62,329 nt of DNA. Origin: Bacteroidota bacterium. GTDB taxonomy: Bacteria; Bacteroidota; Bacteroidia; Bacteroidales; B18-G4. Under the pieces are notes generated by a model. That model was given only the letters and a program-made list of their open reading frames with translations, had not been told where the DNA came from and did no database searches. Position 1 is the stretch's first letter. Each line of letters starts with the position of its first letter. The translations under genes were made by a program, and so were the position numbers. Shown in pieces: positions 52,636-61,038 of the stretch. The stretch lies in contig JAHJRE010000193.1 of the NCBI GenBank assembly GCA_018831055.1, positions 1 to 62,329 on the forward strand. The letters are read 5' to 3'.

Positions 52636-53685
52636 ATGGCAAAAAAAACACAAGGTATGCGTATAGGCATACTTACCGCTGGCGGTGATTGTCCTGGCAT
52701 TAATGCATCCATCCGGGGTGTCGGGAAAACAGCCATTGTCGAATATGGGATGAAGGTAATTGGAATCTCTTCAGGTTTTCTTGGTTTAATCAATCAGGAA
52801 TATCGGGAGCTAAACGAATCAGAACTTTCCGGAATACTCACTTTAGGAGGGACCATACTGGGTACATCCAGGGAAAAGCCTTTTAAATCGGGCCAGAATG
52901 GCCATCAAAAGGTGGATAAGCCTAAATTGATTAAAAAGCATTACCAGGAAATGAAGCTGGATGCGCTTGTTTGCATCGGGGGTAATGGTACGATGCGGAC
53001 AGCATCTTATCTTGCAGAAGAGGGTTTGAATATTATAGGTATCCCTAAAACCATCGATAATGATGTTTGGGGGACGGATGTAACCTTCGGTTTTGACAGT
53101 GCCCTACTCATTGCGACAGATGCGATCGACCGTTTGCATACCACGGCCAACTCCCACAAACGCACTATGGTTATAGAGGTAATGGGGCATAATGCCGGGT
53201 GGCTTGCTTTATATTCCGGAGTAGCGGGTGGGGGAGATGTGATTCTTATCCCGGAGATTGAATATGAGGAAGATATTATATCGTCTTATTTGAAACGAAG
53301 AGTAAGAAATAAGAAACCATATTCAATTGTTGTTGTAGCCGAGGGTATTAAAACCAAAAAGGGTGAATCGGCAGCTTCCTATATTTCCGGGATGATCAAA
53401 GAGAAGACAGGTTTAGAAACCAGGCAGACCATTCTGGGTTACATACAGCGAGGTGGAAGCCCATCACCCATGGACAGGGTGCTGGCCACCCGCTATGGAG
53501 CCAAAGCTGTGGAATTGATTGCCAATGGGCAGTTTGGGGTAATGGTGGCAAAAAGGTATAATTCCATTGAGCCTGTCCCATTGTCAGAAGTTCGCGATCG
53601 TTTAAGTTTAGTTCCACAGGATCATCCTCTGGTAAAGAAAGCCCGCTTCATGGATGTCTGTTTTGGAGATAGGCAAAAATTGTGA
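52636..53685 (+). CDS. pfkA: 6-phosphofructokinase, group III-like (349 aa)
   Basis: Phosphorylates fructose 6-phosphate. GILTAGGDCPGINASIRG, GIPKTIDNDV (catalytic Asp in TIDND), IEVMGHNAGWLAL and GYIQRGGSPSPMDR are family motifs. The donor-specificity positions are mixed: GGNGT has Gly where ATP enzymes do, while PKTIDND has Lys where PPi enzymes do. Family members with this Gly/Lys pair belong to the mixed-substrate group and include ATP users, so ATP is favoured but PPi cannot be excluded. It stands alone. Confidence 0.93.
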   Translation: MAKKTQGMRIGILTAGGDCPGINASIRGVGKTAIVEYGMKVIGISSGFLGLINQEYRELNESELSGILTLGGTILGTSREKPFKSGQNGHQKVDKPKLIKKHYQEMKLDALVCIGGNGTMRTASYLAEEGLNIIGIPKTIDNDVWGTDVTFGFDSALLIATDAIDRLHTTANSHKRTMVIEVMGHNAGWLALYSGVAGGGDVILIPEIEYEEDIISSYLKRRVRNKKPYSIVVVAEGIKTKKGESAASYISGMIKEKTGLETRQTILGYIQRGGSPSPMDRVLATRYGAKAVELIANGQFGVMVAKRYNSIEPVPLSEVRDRLSLVPQDHPLVKKARFMDVCFGDRQKL

Positions 53686-53703
53686 TTTTGCTAACCCGGA
53701 TAT

Positions 53704-55296
53704 TTAAAATCCATTTAAGTTCATTAATACTGTTGGGAGTAACAGTATGAATCCCAATAGAATTAATACGATTATCAGAGGAGTAATCCATTTTACCCAC
53801 TTCTCATAGGGTATCTTTGCAACTCCGAGTACCCCCATCAATACACCGGAGGTTGGTGTAATGAGATTTGTAAAACCATCACCGAACTGGAAGGCCATTA
53901 CGGTGGCCTGTCTTGATATTCCGATCAGGTCGGAAAACGGTGCCATGATTGGCATGGTAAGTGCGGCCTTAGCTGAGCCTGATGGAATGATGATGTTTAT
54001 CAGGGTTTGAATCACATACATGATTCCAACCGAAGCTACACTCCCCAGATTGTTCATTGATTTCGACAAGCCATAAAGAATCGTGTCAATAACCTGGCCA
54101 TCTTCCAGGATGACGATAATACCACCCGCCAGTCCAACGATAACAGCCGCTGAAAGAATATCCTTTACACCTTCCATAAATAAGACTGTAATCTTATCGG
54201 GATTATAGTTCATTGCAATTCCCGATAATATTCCCATCGCAAAAAATAAGGTGGCGATTTCCATAATGTACCAACCATATCCCATTACCCCTACAATCAG
54301 GAAGTATATTGTATACAACAGCAATGAAAGGACAAAAAAATGGACAGATTTCCTGAGAGTTAAAAATCCGGTAATTGCGAAAAGCACAGCTGACAATGGG
54401 ATCATAGGGAAATGTGCAGAAGAATTACCCACCTTCATTTCCGTTATTGGGTATATAATGGAGAATATGATCAGTACAATTTCGATCAGGATAAAAATTA
54501 TCCATCCGGAAAGAGGTGTATGGTATTTAATTTCAGAATTGCCTTCATTGTCCTTATGTCTCCAGTAGCTGTCTTCTTCATAAACAGGAGAAGATTCCGG
54601 GTGTTTTTTCACTTTCGCTGCATACCGCAGGATAAAGGTTATCCCTATGATGTTGATAACGACCCAACAAACAAAGCGATATTCAATTCCTGAAAACAAA
54701 GGCAGTTCAGCAATACCCTGGGCGATTCCAATGGTAAAGGGATTCAGTATGGCTCCGGCAAAACCCAGGCCGGCCGCAACGAACACTAATCCTACACCGG
54801 TTATAGAATCATATCCCATGGAAATAGCCAAAGGCACCAATATGATGATAAAGGCTATGGTTTCCTCACTCATGCCGAATATAGCTCCAAAAGCACTGAA
54901 CATGAGCATAATCAGGGTCATTACAATATTGTTAACACCGATCTTTTTCAGGAAACGATTTTTTTCGAGTTTACCTGTAAACTTGAGAAATGAAAAAATA
55001 CCAACGTCGATGGCTTTGCTTGCATTCATTATCCAAAAAGCACCTCCGATCATCAGGATAAAAACAATTATGCCCGATTGTCTCACAAAACCTTTAAACA
55101 GAGCCGCAAAGATTTCCCAGGTTTGCGGATGATTATCAGTGTAATGGAAAACCATTTCTTTTTGTTCCACTCCACCCCTGAGGGTGGTTTCTTCAACGTA
55201 TTTCCCGCCCGGTATAAACCAGGTCATAATAGCAGCAACAATAATGATATAGAATATTATCACATATGTATGCGGGATTTTCTTAGTTTTCAGCAT
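53704..55296 (-). CDS. YfcC family membrane carrier (530 aa)
   Basis: About 12 transmembrane helices, with the N-terminal IPHTYVIIFYIIIVAAIMTW and FIPGGKYVE and the paired motifs GMSEETIAFIIILVPLAISM and NIIIPSGSAKAALTMPIMAP, then TSGVLMGVLGVAKIPYEKWV. These identify the YfcC/DcuC-like superfamily, which includes C4-dicarboxylate and arginine/ornithine carriers. The substrate is unclear; next to a dipeptidase, an amino acid or peptide is plausible. It follows the C69 gene by 26 bases. Confidence 0.88.
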   Translation of the reverse strand: MLKTKKIPHTYVIIFYIIIVAAIMTWFIPGGKYVEETTLRGGVEQKEMVFHYTDNHPQTWEIFAALFKGFVRQSGIIVFILMIGGAFWIMNASKAIDVGIFSFLKFTGKLEKNRFLKKIGVNNIVMTLIMLMFSAFGAIFGMSEETIAFIIILVPLAISMGYDSITGVGLVFVAAGLGFAGAILNPFTIGIAQGIAELPLFSGIEYRFVCWVVINIIGITFILRYAAKVKKHPESSPVYEEDSYWRHKDNEGNSEIKYHTPLSGWIIFILIEIVLIIFSIIYPITEMKVGNSSAHFPMIPLSAVLFAITGFLTLRKSVHFFVLSLLLYTIYFLIVGVMGYGWYIMEIATLFFAMGILSGIAMNYNPDKITVLFMEGVKDILSAAVIVGLAGGIIVILEDGQVIDTILYGLSKSMNNLGSVASVGIMYVIQTLINIIIPSGSAKAALTMPIMAPFSDLIGISRQATVMAFQFGDGFTNLITPTSGVLMGVLGVAKIPYEKWVKWITPLIIVLILLGFILLLPTVLMNLNGF

Positions 55297-55322
55297 ATTG
55301 GTTAAAATTTCAGGATAAATTA

Positions 55323-56903
55323 TCAGAAAAGTTCATCGTATTTTGTCCACAGGAGATCTCCCAGATCCCAGGCTTTACCTACGGCCTTGTTTCCCCAGAA
55401 AGAAGTGTATTCTGTAAGAATGGCCCTGGCTTTAGCAGGGTCATCCCGATAGGTTTTCAAAACAAAGTTTTCAAATCCTTCCTGGTTTTCAAATAGTTCC
55501 TGTTGAAAAGCGTTCCAGACAGGTTCAACATCCTTTCGCATATCTCCCCATCGTTGAGCTGTGAGGGTTCCAAGACGGTTAAAAGCCCACCATGCAGATT
55601 CCTTGTTGAAACCGTGGGTACGTCCAGGTGTTTTGTATGGTTTAGGAAGGTCGGTCACACCACAATATACAGGGATATAAACAGAAGTTGCCACATTGTC
55701 CATAGCCAGCCAGACTACACCTCCAATGGGATCCGGCAACCAATTGCGACACTGGATGATTGTTGCATACATGGTATACCAGCGGGCGATGGTTCTTTCT
55801 CCTCGCCAGCCCCATCCGCCATTAATCCTGAAAACCTTATTCATATCATAGGGCATGAAGGGATTTGCCAAAGGACTAATAATGGTTTTACCTTCATTAT
55901 CGGTAACAGATATGTCTTTAACAAAATTAAAGGGTGTGCCTTCATAGTAGTCTTTAAACACTCTGACAAGATCGTCTAAAGAGACCGGTTTATCGGGTTT
56001 AACGCTAAATGGGTAGTTTTCAGCGTTAGGGTCCAGTTTCATTGAAGGGGCCAGGAGATCGAAAACCCTCCATTCACGGCGTCTGGCAGCCAGGGAAGTG
56101 CGGCTTTCGGGTGCATATGCGTAGCAAAACTGAAAATCTTCTTTTGATTCACACCATCCAGAATCCAGTGCCATCCTGAAAATATTGTCCGATGCAAGAA
56201 AGTTATCGGAATCTTTAATATCAATATGTTTAATGGTGGAAGCGTTTGCATTTACAGAAATATGTTCATCGGGTACTCTTTGAGCAACCCAGATTGATCC
56301 AGTTTTCCCTTTTCCGGGACCAACGATTTCAAAGTGCCAGACTTCTTCTTTGTCGGCAATGGTGAGGCATTCACCGGCATCGTTCCAACCATATCGACGG
56401 GTAAGTTCACCTGCAAGGGTTATTGCCTCCCGGGCGGTTTTGCATCTTTCCAGCATAAGCTGGCAAAGTCGCTGGCAATCGATCAATCCCTGATTTGATT
56501 GAAGACATTCCCTGCCTCCGAAGGTCGATTCGCCTATGGCAAGTTGATATTCATTCATACAGGGATAAGCTGTATTGATATACCCATAAGTTTGCAACGG
56601 CTGTGGTATTTCCCCTATGGGGACATGTGAATAGGAAGGCATAGCTGTGGTATCGCAATTGGTTCTTTTGTACATGGTTTGCATGGCGCCTTCCGGGTGG
56701 ATAGCTGGACCGACGATATTCATCCAGGAACGAGTCCGGTGGCTGTCGTCGGTGTGGGAGGTAATAACAGATCCATCGATGGTAGCTTTTTTCCCTGCCG
56801 TGATCGTGGTACATTCATCGATCCATTCATCCTGGGATAAAGCAGGAATGACCATAAGTGCCTGAAAACAAACAAGCAAAACTATAACCAGGTGTGATTT
56901 CAT
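55323..56903 (-). CDS. C69 family dipeptidase (526 aa)
   Basis: Ntn-hydrolase-type dipeptidase of the PepD family. After the signal peptide (about 1-24, ends ALSQ) comes DECTTITAGKKATIDGSVIT, where Cys31 is the likely nucleophile exposed by autoprocessing. YQLAIGESTFGGRE, RYGWNDAGECLTIADKEEVW and GGWGWRGERTIARWYTMYAT support the family. It is predicted to be periplasmic and probably cuts dipeptides left by the secreted proteases. It is upstream of the YfcC gene in the same transcript. Confidence 0.92.
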   Translation of the reverse strand: MKSHLVIVLLVCFQALMVIPALSQDEWIDECTTITAGKKATIDGSVITSHTDDSHRTRSWMNIVGPAIHPEGAMQTMYKRTNCDTTAMPSYSHVPIGEIPQPLQTYGYINTAYPCMNEYQLAIGESTFGGRECLQSNQGLIDCQRLCQLMLERCKTAREAITLAGELTRRYGWNDAGECLTIADKEEVWHFEIVGPGKGKTGSIWVAQRVPDEHISVNANASTIKHIDIKDSDNFLASDNIFRMALDSGWCESKEDFQFCYAYAPESRTSLAARRREWRVFDLLAPSMKLDPNAENYPFSVKPDKPVSLDDLVRVFKDYYEGTPFNFVKDISVTDNEGKTIISPLANPFMPYDMNKVFRINGGWGWRGERTIARWYTMYATIIQCRNWLPDPIGGVVWLAMDNVATSVYIPVYCGVTDLPKPYKTPGRTHGFNKESAWWAFNRLGTLTAQRWGDMRKDVEPVWNAFQQELFENQEGFENFVLKTYRDDPAKARAILTEYTSFWGNKAVGKAWDLGDLLWTKYDELF

Positions 56904-57007
56904 AGAGTAATATTTTGATATGATTTAGAATTTCTAAAATACTCATTTTTGCCAAACAGGCCATCTCTGCAACAGATTGTTTTTGATTACGAAATGGAAT
57001 TAATGCT

Positions 57008-57015
57008 TATTTTTG
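57008..57015 (+). promoter_or_regulatory. Bacteroidota -7 element (TATTTTTG) of purF
   Basis: Exact TANNTTTG, 28 bases before the ATG at 57044. The nearest TTTG (56982-56985) is 22 bases upstream, slightly long. Confidence 0.4.
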
Positions 57016-57043
57016 CCAACCTGTATCATCATCATATACATAA

Positions 57044-58945
57044 ATGAGCGAACCCATCAAGCACGAGTGCGGAATTGCCCTGATCCGATTGTTGAAGCCA
57101 CTTGAGTTCTATGTTGCCAAATACGGAACTGCGTTTTACGGTCTGAACAAGCTGCACCTGATGTTGCAGAAGCAACATAACCGTGGTCAGGACGGTGCGG
57201 GCATAGCTTGTATCAAGTTGGATCTTGAACCGGGACATAAATATATCGACAGGGAAAGATCAAATGCCCCGGCGCCATTGAGAGAGGTTTTTACCGCGGT
57301 ATATGATAAGATATCTGATCTGGCCGACCGTAATACTAAATTATTACAGGATGTTAACTGGTTGAAATATAACATGGAATTTACAGGGGAATTGTTGCTG
57401 GGGCACCTGCGCTATGGAACCTTTGGCAAGAATAATCCTGAGAACCTTCATCCTTTTATCCGTTTCAACAATTGGATGACAAAAACACTTGTCCTGGCCG
57501 GTAATTTTAATCTTACCAATGTTGATGAGTTGTTTGACAAGTTAATTGATCTCGGGCAATATCCGGTTGATACATCGGATACCATTACCATGCTTGAAAA
57601 GATTGGTCATTTCCTGGATCAGGAAAATGAATTGCTTTATCAGACATACAAAAACATGGGAATGGAGAAGCGTTCCATAACCATACAGATTGCAGAAAAT
57701 CTGGATATCAAAAAGATACTAAGTCGTTCAGCAAAGTCCTGGGATGGTGGTTATGCTGTAGCCGGATTGATTGGACATGGTGATGCATTTGTTTTAAGGG
57801 ACCCATCGGGGATACGTCCTGCGTATTATTATGCTAACGATGAAATTGTTGTGGCTGCATCGGAGCGACCTGTAATACAGACTACCTTCAGTACAGCTTT
57901 CGAGGAAATAATGGAAATACAGCCGGGTCATGCCCTGATCATTAAGAAAAATGGTAAAGTAAGTGAAGAGGAATGCATCCCACCGTTGGAGCGTAAAGCC
58001 TGTTCCTTTGAAAGGATTTATTTTTCAAGGGGTACCGATGTAGAGATTTACAAAGAAAGGAAGAAACTAGGACGTCTGCTGGCTCCTACGGTGCTTAAGG
58101 CAGTTGATTATGATTTGTCAAACACGGTTTTCTCGTATATTCCCAATACGGCATCGGTTGCATTCAGAGGCTTAATGGAAGCGGTTGACGATTTTTGCAA
58201 TAAGGTAAAGCGTGATAAGCTTTTTCAGGCAGGAGGGAATATGAGTGCAAAACAACTGGAAGAGATTTTGTCTATCCACCCTCGTATTGAAATTGTTGCT
58301 GTAAAAGATATAAAACTCCGGACCTTTATCACTCAGGAAAGCCAACGGGATGATCTTGCCGGACACGTTTACGATATTACTTATGGTTCTATTCGTCCGG
58401 GTTTGGATAACCTGGTTGTTATTGACGATTCCATTGTGAGGGGAACTACTCTGAAACAGAGTATCATACGTATCCTGGACCGTTTGGGCCCCAGGAAGAT
58501 AATTATAGCATCATCTGCACCGCAAATTAGATACCCCGACTGTTATGGTATCGATATGGCGAAGCTTACCGATTTCATTGCATTCAAAGCTGCAATAGAG
58601 CTTTTAAAAGAAACAAGGCAGCAGAGCATCATTAATGATGTATATAATAAGTCAAAGGCACAGGAAAAATATCCGAAGGAAAAGATAATAAACTTTGTTA
58701 AGCAGATATATAAACCATTTACTGCCGAACAGATATCGGAGAAGATCACAGCCATGCTAACCCCAAATGAAATAAAGGCAGAGGTACAGATTATTTTTCA
58801 GAAGATTGAAGATTTGCACGAAGCATGTCCTAAAAATTTGGGAGACTGGTACTTTACGGGTGATTATCCTACACCCGGCGGCAATAAAGTTGTAAACAAA
58901 GCCTTCATCAATTATATTGAAGGAAGGAATATCAGGCCTTATTAG
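57044..58945 (+). CDS. purF: Amidophosphoribosyltransferase-like protein, long form (633 aa)
   Basis: First committed step of purine synthesis: PRPP plus glutamine to phosphoribosylamine. Class II glutaminase motifs: ECGIALI with nucleophile Cys9 (needs removal of eight residues or an unusual pro-form), QKQHNRGQDGAG and GHLRYGTFG. Phosphoribosyltransferase motif: VVIDDSIVRGTTL. It is about 130 residues longer than usual PurF, with an insert near 70-105 in the glutaminase, a segment after PPLERKACSFERIYFSRGTD in the transferase, and a C-terminal extension. Such long forms are known in Bacteroidota, sometimes beside a shorter PurF. If another purF exists in the genome, this one may be specialised. 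Confidence 0.85.
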   Translation: MSEPIKHECGIALIRLLKPLEFYVAKYGTAFYGLNKLHLMLQKQHNRGQDGAGIACIKLDLEPGHKYIDRERSNAPAPLREVFTAVYDKISDLADRNTKLLQDVNWLKYNMEFTGELLLGHLRYGTFGKNNPENLHPFIRFNNWMTKTLVLAGNFNLTNVDELFDKLIDLGQYPVDTSDTITMLEKIGHFLDQENELLYQTYKNMGMEKRSITIQIAENLDIKKILSRSAKSWDGGYAVAGLIGHGDAFVLRDPSGIRPAYYYANDEIVVAASERPVIQTTFSTAFEEIMEIQPGHALIIKKNGKVSEEECIPPLERKACSFERIYFSRGTDVEIYKERKKLGRLLAPTVLKAVDYDLSNTVFSYIPNTASVAFRGLMEAVDDFCNKVKRDKLFQAGGNMSAKQLEEILSIHPRIEIVAVKDIKLRTFITQESQRDDLAGHVYDITYGSIRPGLDNLVVIDDSIVRGTTLKQSIIRILDRLGPRKIIIASSAPQIRYPDCYGIDMAKLTDFIAFKAAIELLKETRQQSIINDVYNKSKAQEKYPKEKIINFVKQIYKPFTAEQISEKITAMLTPNEIKAEVQIIFQKIEDLHEACPKNLGDWYFTGDYPTPGGNKVVNKAFINYIEGRNIRPY

Positions 58946-58948
58946 GGA

Positions 58949-59341
58949 TTAAAAGTTGGATCGGATTTTTGCAGCCAGATCTTCAAACTCATTGGGTGCA
59001 AGCTTTAATTTCGGTTTCTTAAAGTCAATATCATAAACAGTATTTATCGGGACTATATGAATGTGGGCATGTGCGACTTCCAGTCCGAGTACAGCAATAC
59101 CTATCCTTTTACAATCAACAGTAGCTTCGACGGCCCTGGCAACTCTTTTGGCAAACAGGAACAAACCTTTATATAATTCGTCTTCGATATCGAAAATGTA
59201 GTCAGTTTCTTGTTTGGGGATTACGAGGGTATGGCCCATAGCTATGGGATTTATATCAAGAAATGCGTAATACAGATCGTCTTCTGCAATTTTATAAGAA
59301 GGGATCTGTCCGGAAATGATTTTTGAGAATATGCTTGCCAT
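58949..59341 (-). CDS. HIT family protein (130 aa)
   Basis: Histidine-triad nucleotide hydrolase/transferase. HAHIHIVP carries the HxHxH motif; the N-terminal FSKIISGQIPSYKIAEDDLYY and LVIPKQETDYIFD are typical of the Hint branch. Its physiological substrate in bacteria is not known. Its stop lies four bases from that of purF (convergent genes) and it follows greA by 11 bases. Confidence 0.93.
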   Translation of the reverse strand: MASIFSKIISGQIPSYKIAEDDLYYAFLDINPIAMGHTLVIPKQETDYIFDIEDELYKGLFLFAKRVARAVEATVDCKRIGIAVLGLEVAHAHIHIVPINTVYDIDFKKPKLKLAPNEFEDLAAKIRSNF

Positions 59342-59352
59342 AATTTAACGAT

Positions 59353-59826
59353 TTATCGTGATATTTCAATAACTTCGAACGATATTTTCCCGGCAGGGAC
59401 TTCAATTTCAACAGATTCCCCTACGGTTTTACCGAGAAGCCCCTGAGCGATAGGAGATGAAACGGAAAGTTTTCCGGTTTTAAGATTTGCTTCATTTTCA
59501 GGGACGATGGTGTAACTCATAATGGCCCCATTTTTAAGATTTTTAATTTTTATCTGGGATAAAAGGAGTACTTTACTGTTATCCATTTTCGATTCATCCA
59601 GGATACGAGCCATGCTTATTTCCTCCTGAAGTTTAGCAATTTTGGCTTCCAGGAGTCCTTGAGCTTCTTTAGCAGCAGCATATTCAGCGTTTTCCGACAG
59701 ATCTCCTTTCTCTCGGGCTTCAGCGATTTGCTGGGAGATAGCGGGGCGTTCTTCCCTAACAAGCTGTTCCAGCTCATTTTTCAATTTTTCCAGGCCTTCC
59801 TGGGTGAAATATTTAGTTTTTGCCAT
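59353..59826 (-). CDS. greA: Transcription elongation factor GreA (157 aa)
   Basis: Rescues backtracked RNA polymerase by stimulating transcript cleavage. Starts at 59826 (MAKTKYFTQEGLEKL), because family members begin there; the frame's upstream ATG at 59856 adds ten residues not seen in the family. The coiled-coil (about 12-75: ENAEYAAAKEAQGLLEAKIA with the acidic tip GDLSENAEYAAA) and the globular C-terminal domain (ISPIAQGLLGKTVGESVEIE) are complete. It probably forms an operon with the HIT gene. Confidence 0.95.
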   Translation of the reverse strand: MAKTKYFTQEGLEKLKNELEQLVREERPAISQQIAEAREKGDLSENAEYAAAKEAQGLLEAKIAKLQEEISMARILDESKMDNSKVLLLSQIKIKNLKNGAIMSYTIVPENEANLKTGKLSVSSPIAQGLLGKTVGESVEIEVPAGKISFEVIEISR

Positions 59827-59860
59827 GATGAATTCGAATTTTAACAGTGATATCACAATA

Positions 59861-59892
59861 AATAAAGACCCTTTTTACAAAGGGCCTTTATT
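59861..59892 (-). terminator. Hairpin terminator after the PorV-like gene
   Basis: Stem of 14 pairs with one mismatch (59861-59874 with 59879-59892) and a 4-base loop. On the minus strand the U-rich side reads TTTATTTATTG. It separates the PorV-like gene (stop 59937) from greA. Confidence 0.65.
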
Positions 59893-59936
59893 AAATATGT
59901 TGGCAATAATTTCTTTAACTGCGCAAATCGACCGGT

Positions 59937-60995
59937 TTACAAGTTAAACCGGATACCGATTGAGTGTGTCCCGTCGAAGGGATCGGTAGCTCTGTAAGAA
60001 TAGTCAACAGAGAATGTAGTTCCTTTATCCTTACTGAGTGGAACCTGAACGGTAGCACCGAAGCTTGGACCGGTAAACACATTGGTTCTGTCAGCTTTTT
60101 CCGTAATACCGTCTTCATAGGTATATCCGCCTCTGAGCATGAGATAATCCTTCAGGCTGTATTCCAAACCTCCAATGAACTGGTCTTTTCCAAACGAGTT
60201 GGAGCGGAAATTACCGGCAATGGTAATGCGGTGAATTTCCGCAAAATTGATATCATAGGAGGCTCCTATATCAAGTGCAGCCGGCAGCTCGAACTGTGAA
60301 GAAGGCATGTACATGGAGGAGGAAAATTCTTCCTGAGGAAGGAAAGTCTTTTCCAAAAGACCATCGCCAGAGAATTTCATCCTGGGACCAATGTTTTTCA
60401 GGGCAATCCCGAATTTGATCTGGTCCTGTTCTCCTGTAACATACTGAATACCAGCATCGATCGCAATACCTTGAGCACTGGCGTCGGAGATGGATTCGGA
60501 GATAATCTTAAAGTTAATACCTGCATAAATACTGTTGGAAAACGCTTTTGCATAGGTAATACCAACATTAAGGAGGTTAGGTTTAAAAGTACCGATACCT
60601 CCATCCGGATTGTCAGGTGTTGTTACTTCAATTTCCCCGAAGTTCATCGACATAACATTCATACCCAGAACTCCGGATTCTCCAACTCTTTGAGAGAATC
60701 CGAATGCAAAAATATTGATATCGGATCCCTTCAGGTATGTTGTATGAGCAAAGATGAACTCTGTTTTGGGTGTAAAAGCAACCCCGGCAACATTGATGAA
60801 CATCCCTTCAAGTCCTCTTACGCTGGAAGTATTAACATTACCCCATCCGGAACTTCTGGCCCAGGGATTGATCAGCAATTCAGATGCGCCTGCCTGTCCT
60901 GACCTGTCTTTATTTCCAGCGAATCCATCCAGCGAGGAAACTGACAGGAATCCTAAGATTATCAGCGGAATCAGGTATTTATAAAATTTCTTCAT
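59937..60995 (-). CDS. PorV/PorQ-like T9SS outer-membrane protein (352 aa)
   Basis: Beta-barrel of the PorV family (UPF0164/DUF3308-like), which shuttles T9SS cargo to the attachment complex. Signal peptide from the ATG at 60995 (MKKFYKYLIPLIILGFLSVS ...); the frame extends to 61049 but lacks family support there. The conserved start of the mature protein, GQAGASELLINPWARSSGWG, and FINVAGVAFT, FNLGIAFKN-like IALKNIGPRMKFSG, GGLEYSLKDYLMLRGGYTYE and a C-terminal GTHSIGIRFNL are visible. It lies 43 bases after a large T9SS cargo gene, a frequent pairing in Bacteroidota; a cargo-linked PorV paralogue is as likely as the main PorV. Confidence 0.85.
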   Translation of the reverse strand: MKKFYKYLIPLIILGFLSVSSLDGFAGNKDRSGQAGASELLINPWARSSGWGNVNTSSVRGLEGMFINVAGVAFTPKTEFIFAHTTYLKGSDINIFAFGFSQRVGESGVLGMNVMSMNFGEIEVTTPDNPDGGIGTFKPNLLNVGITYAKAFSNSIYAGINFKIISESISDASAQGIAIDAGIQYVTGEQDQIKFGIALKNIGPRMKFSGDGLLEKTFLPQEEFSSSMYMPSSQFELPAALDIGASYDINFAEIHRITIAGNFRSNSFGKDQFIGGLEYSLKDYLMLRGGYTYEDGITEKADRTNVFTGPSFGATVQVPLSKDKGTTFSVDYSYRATDPFDGTHSIGIRFNL

Positions 60996-61038
60996 GCTTG
61001 TATTTTTTAATGTTATTAAACTCATATTCATTAGTAGT

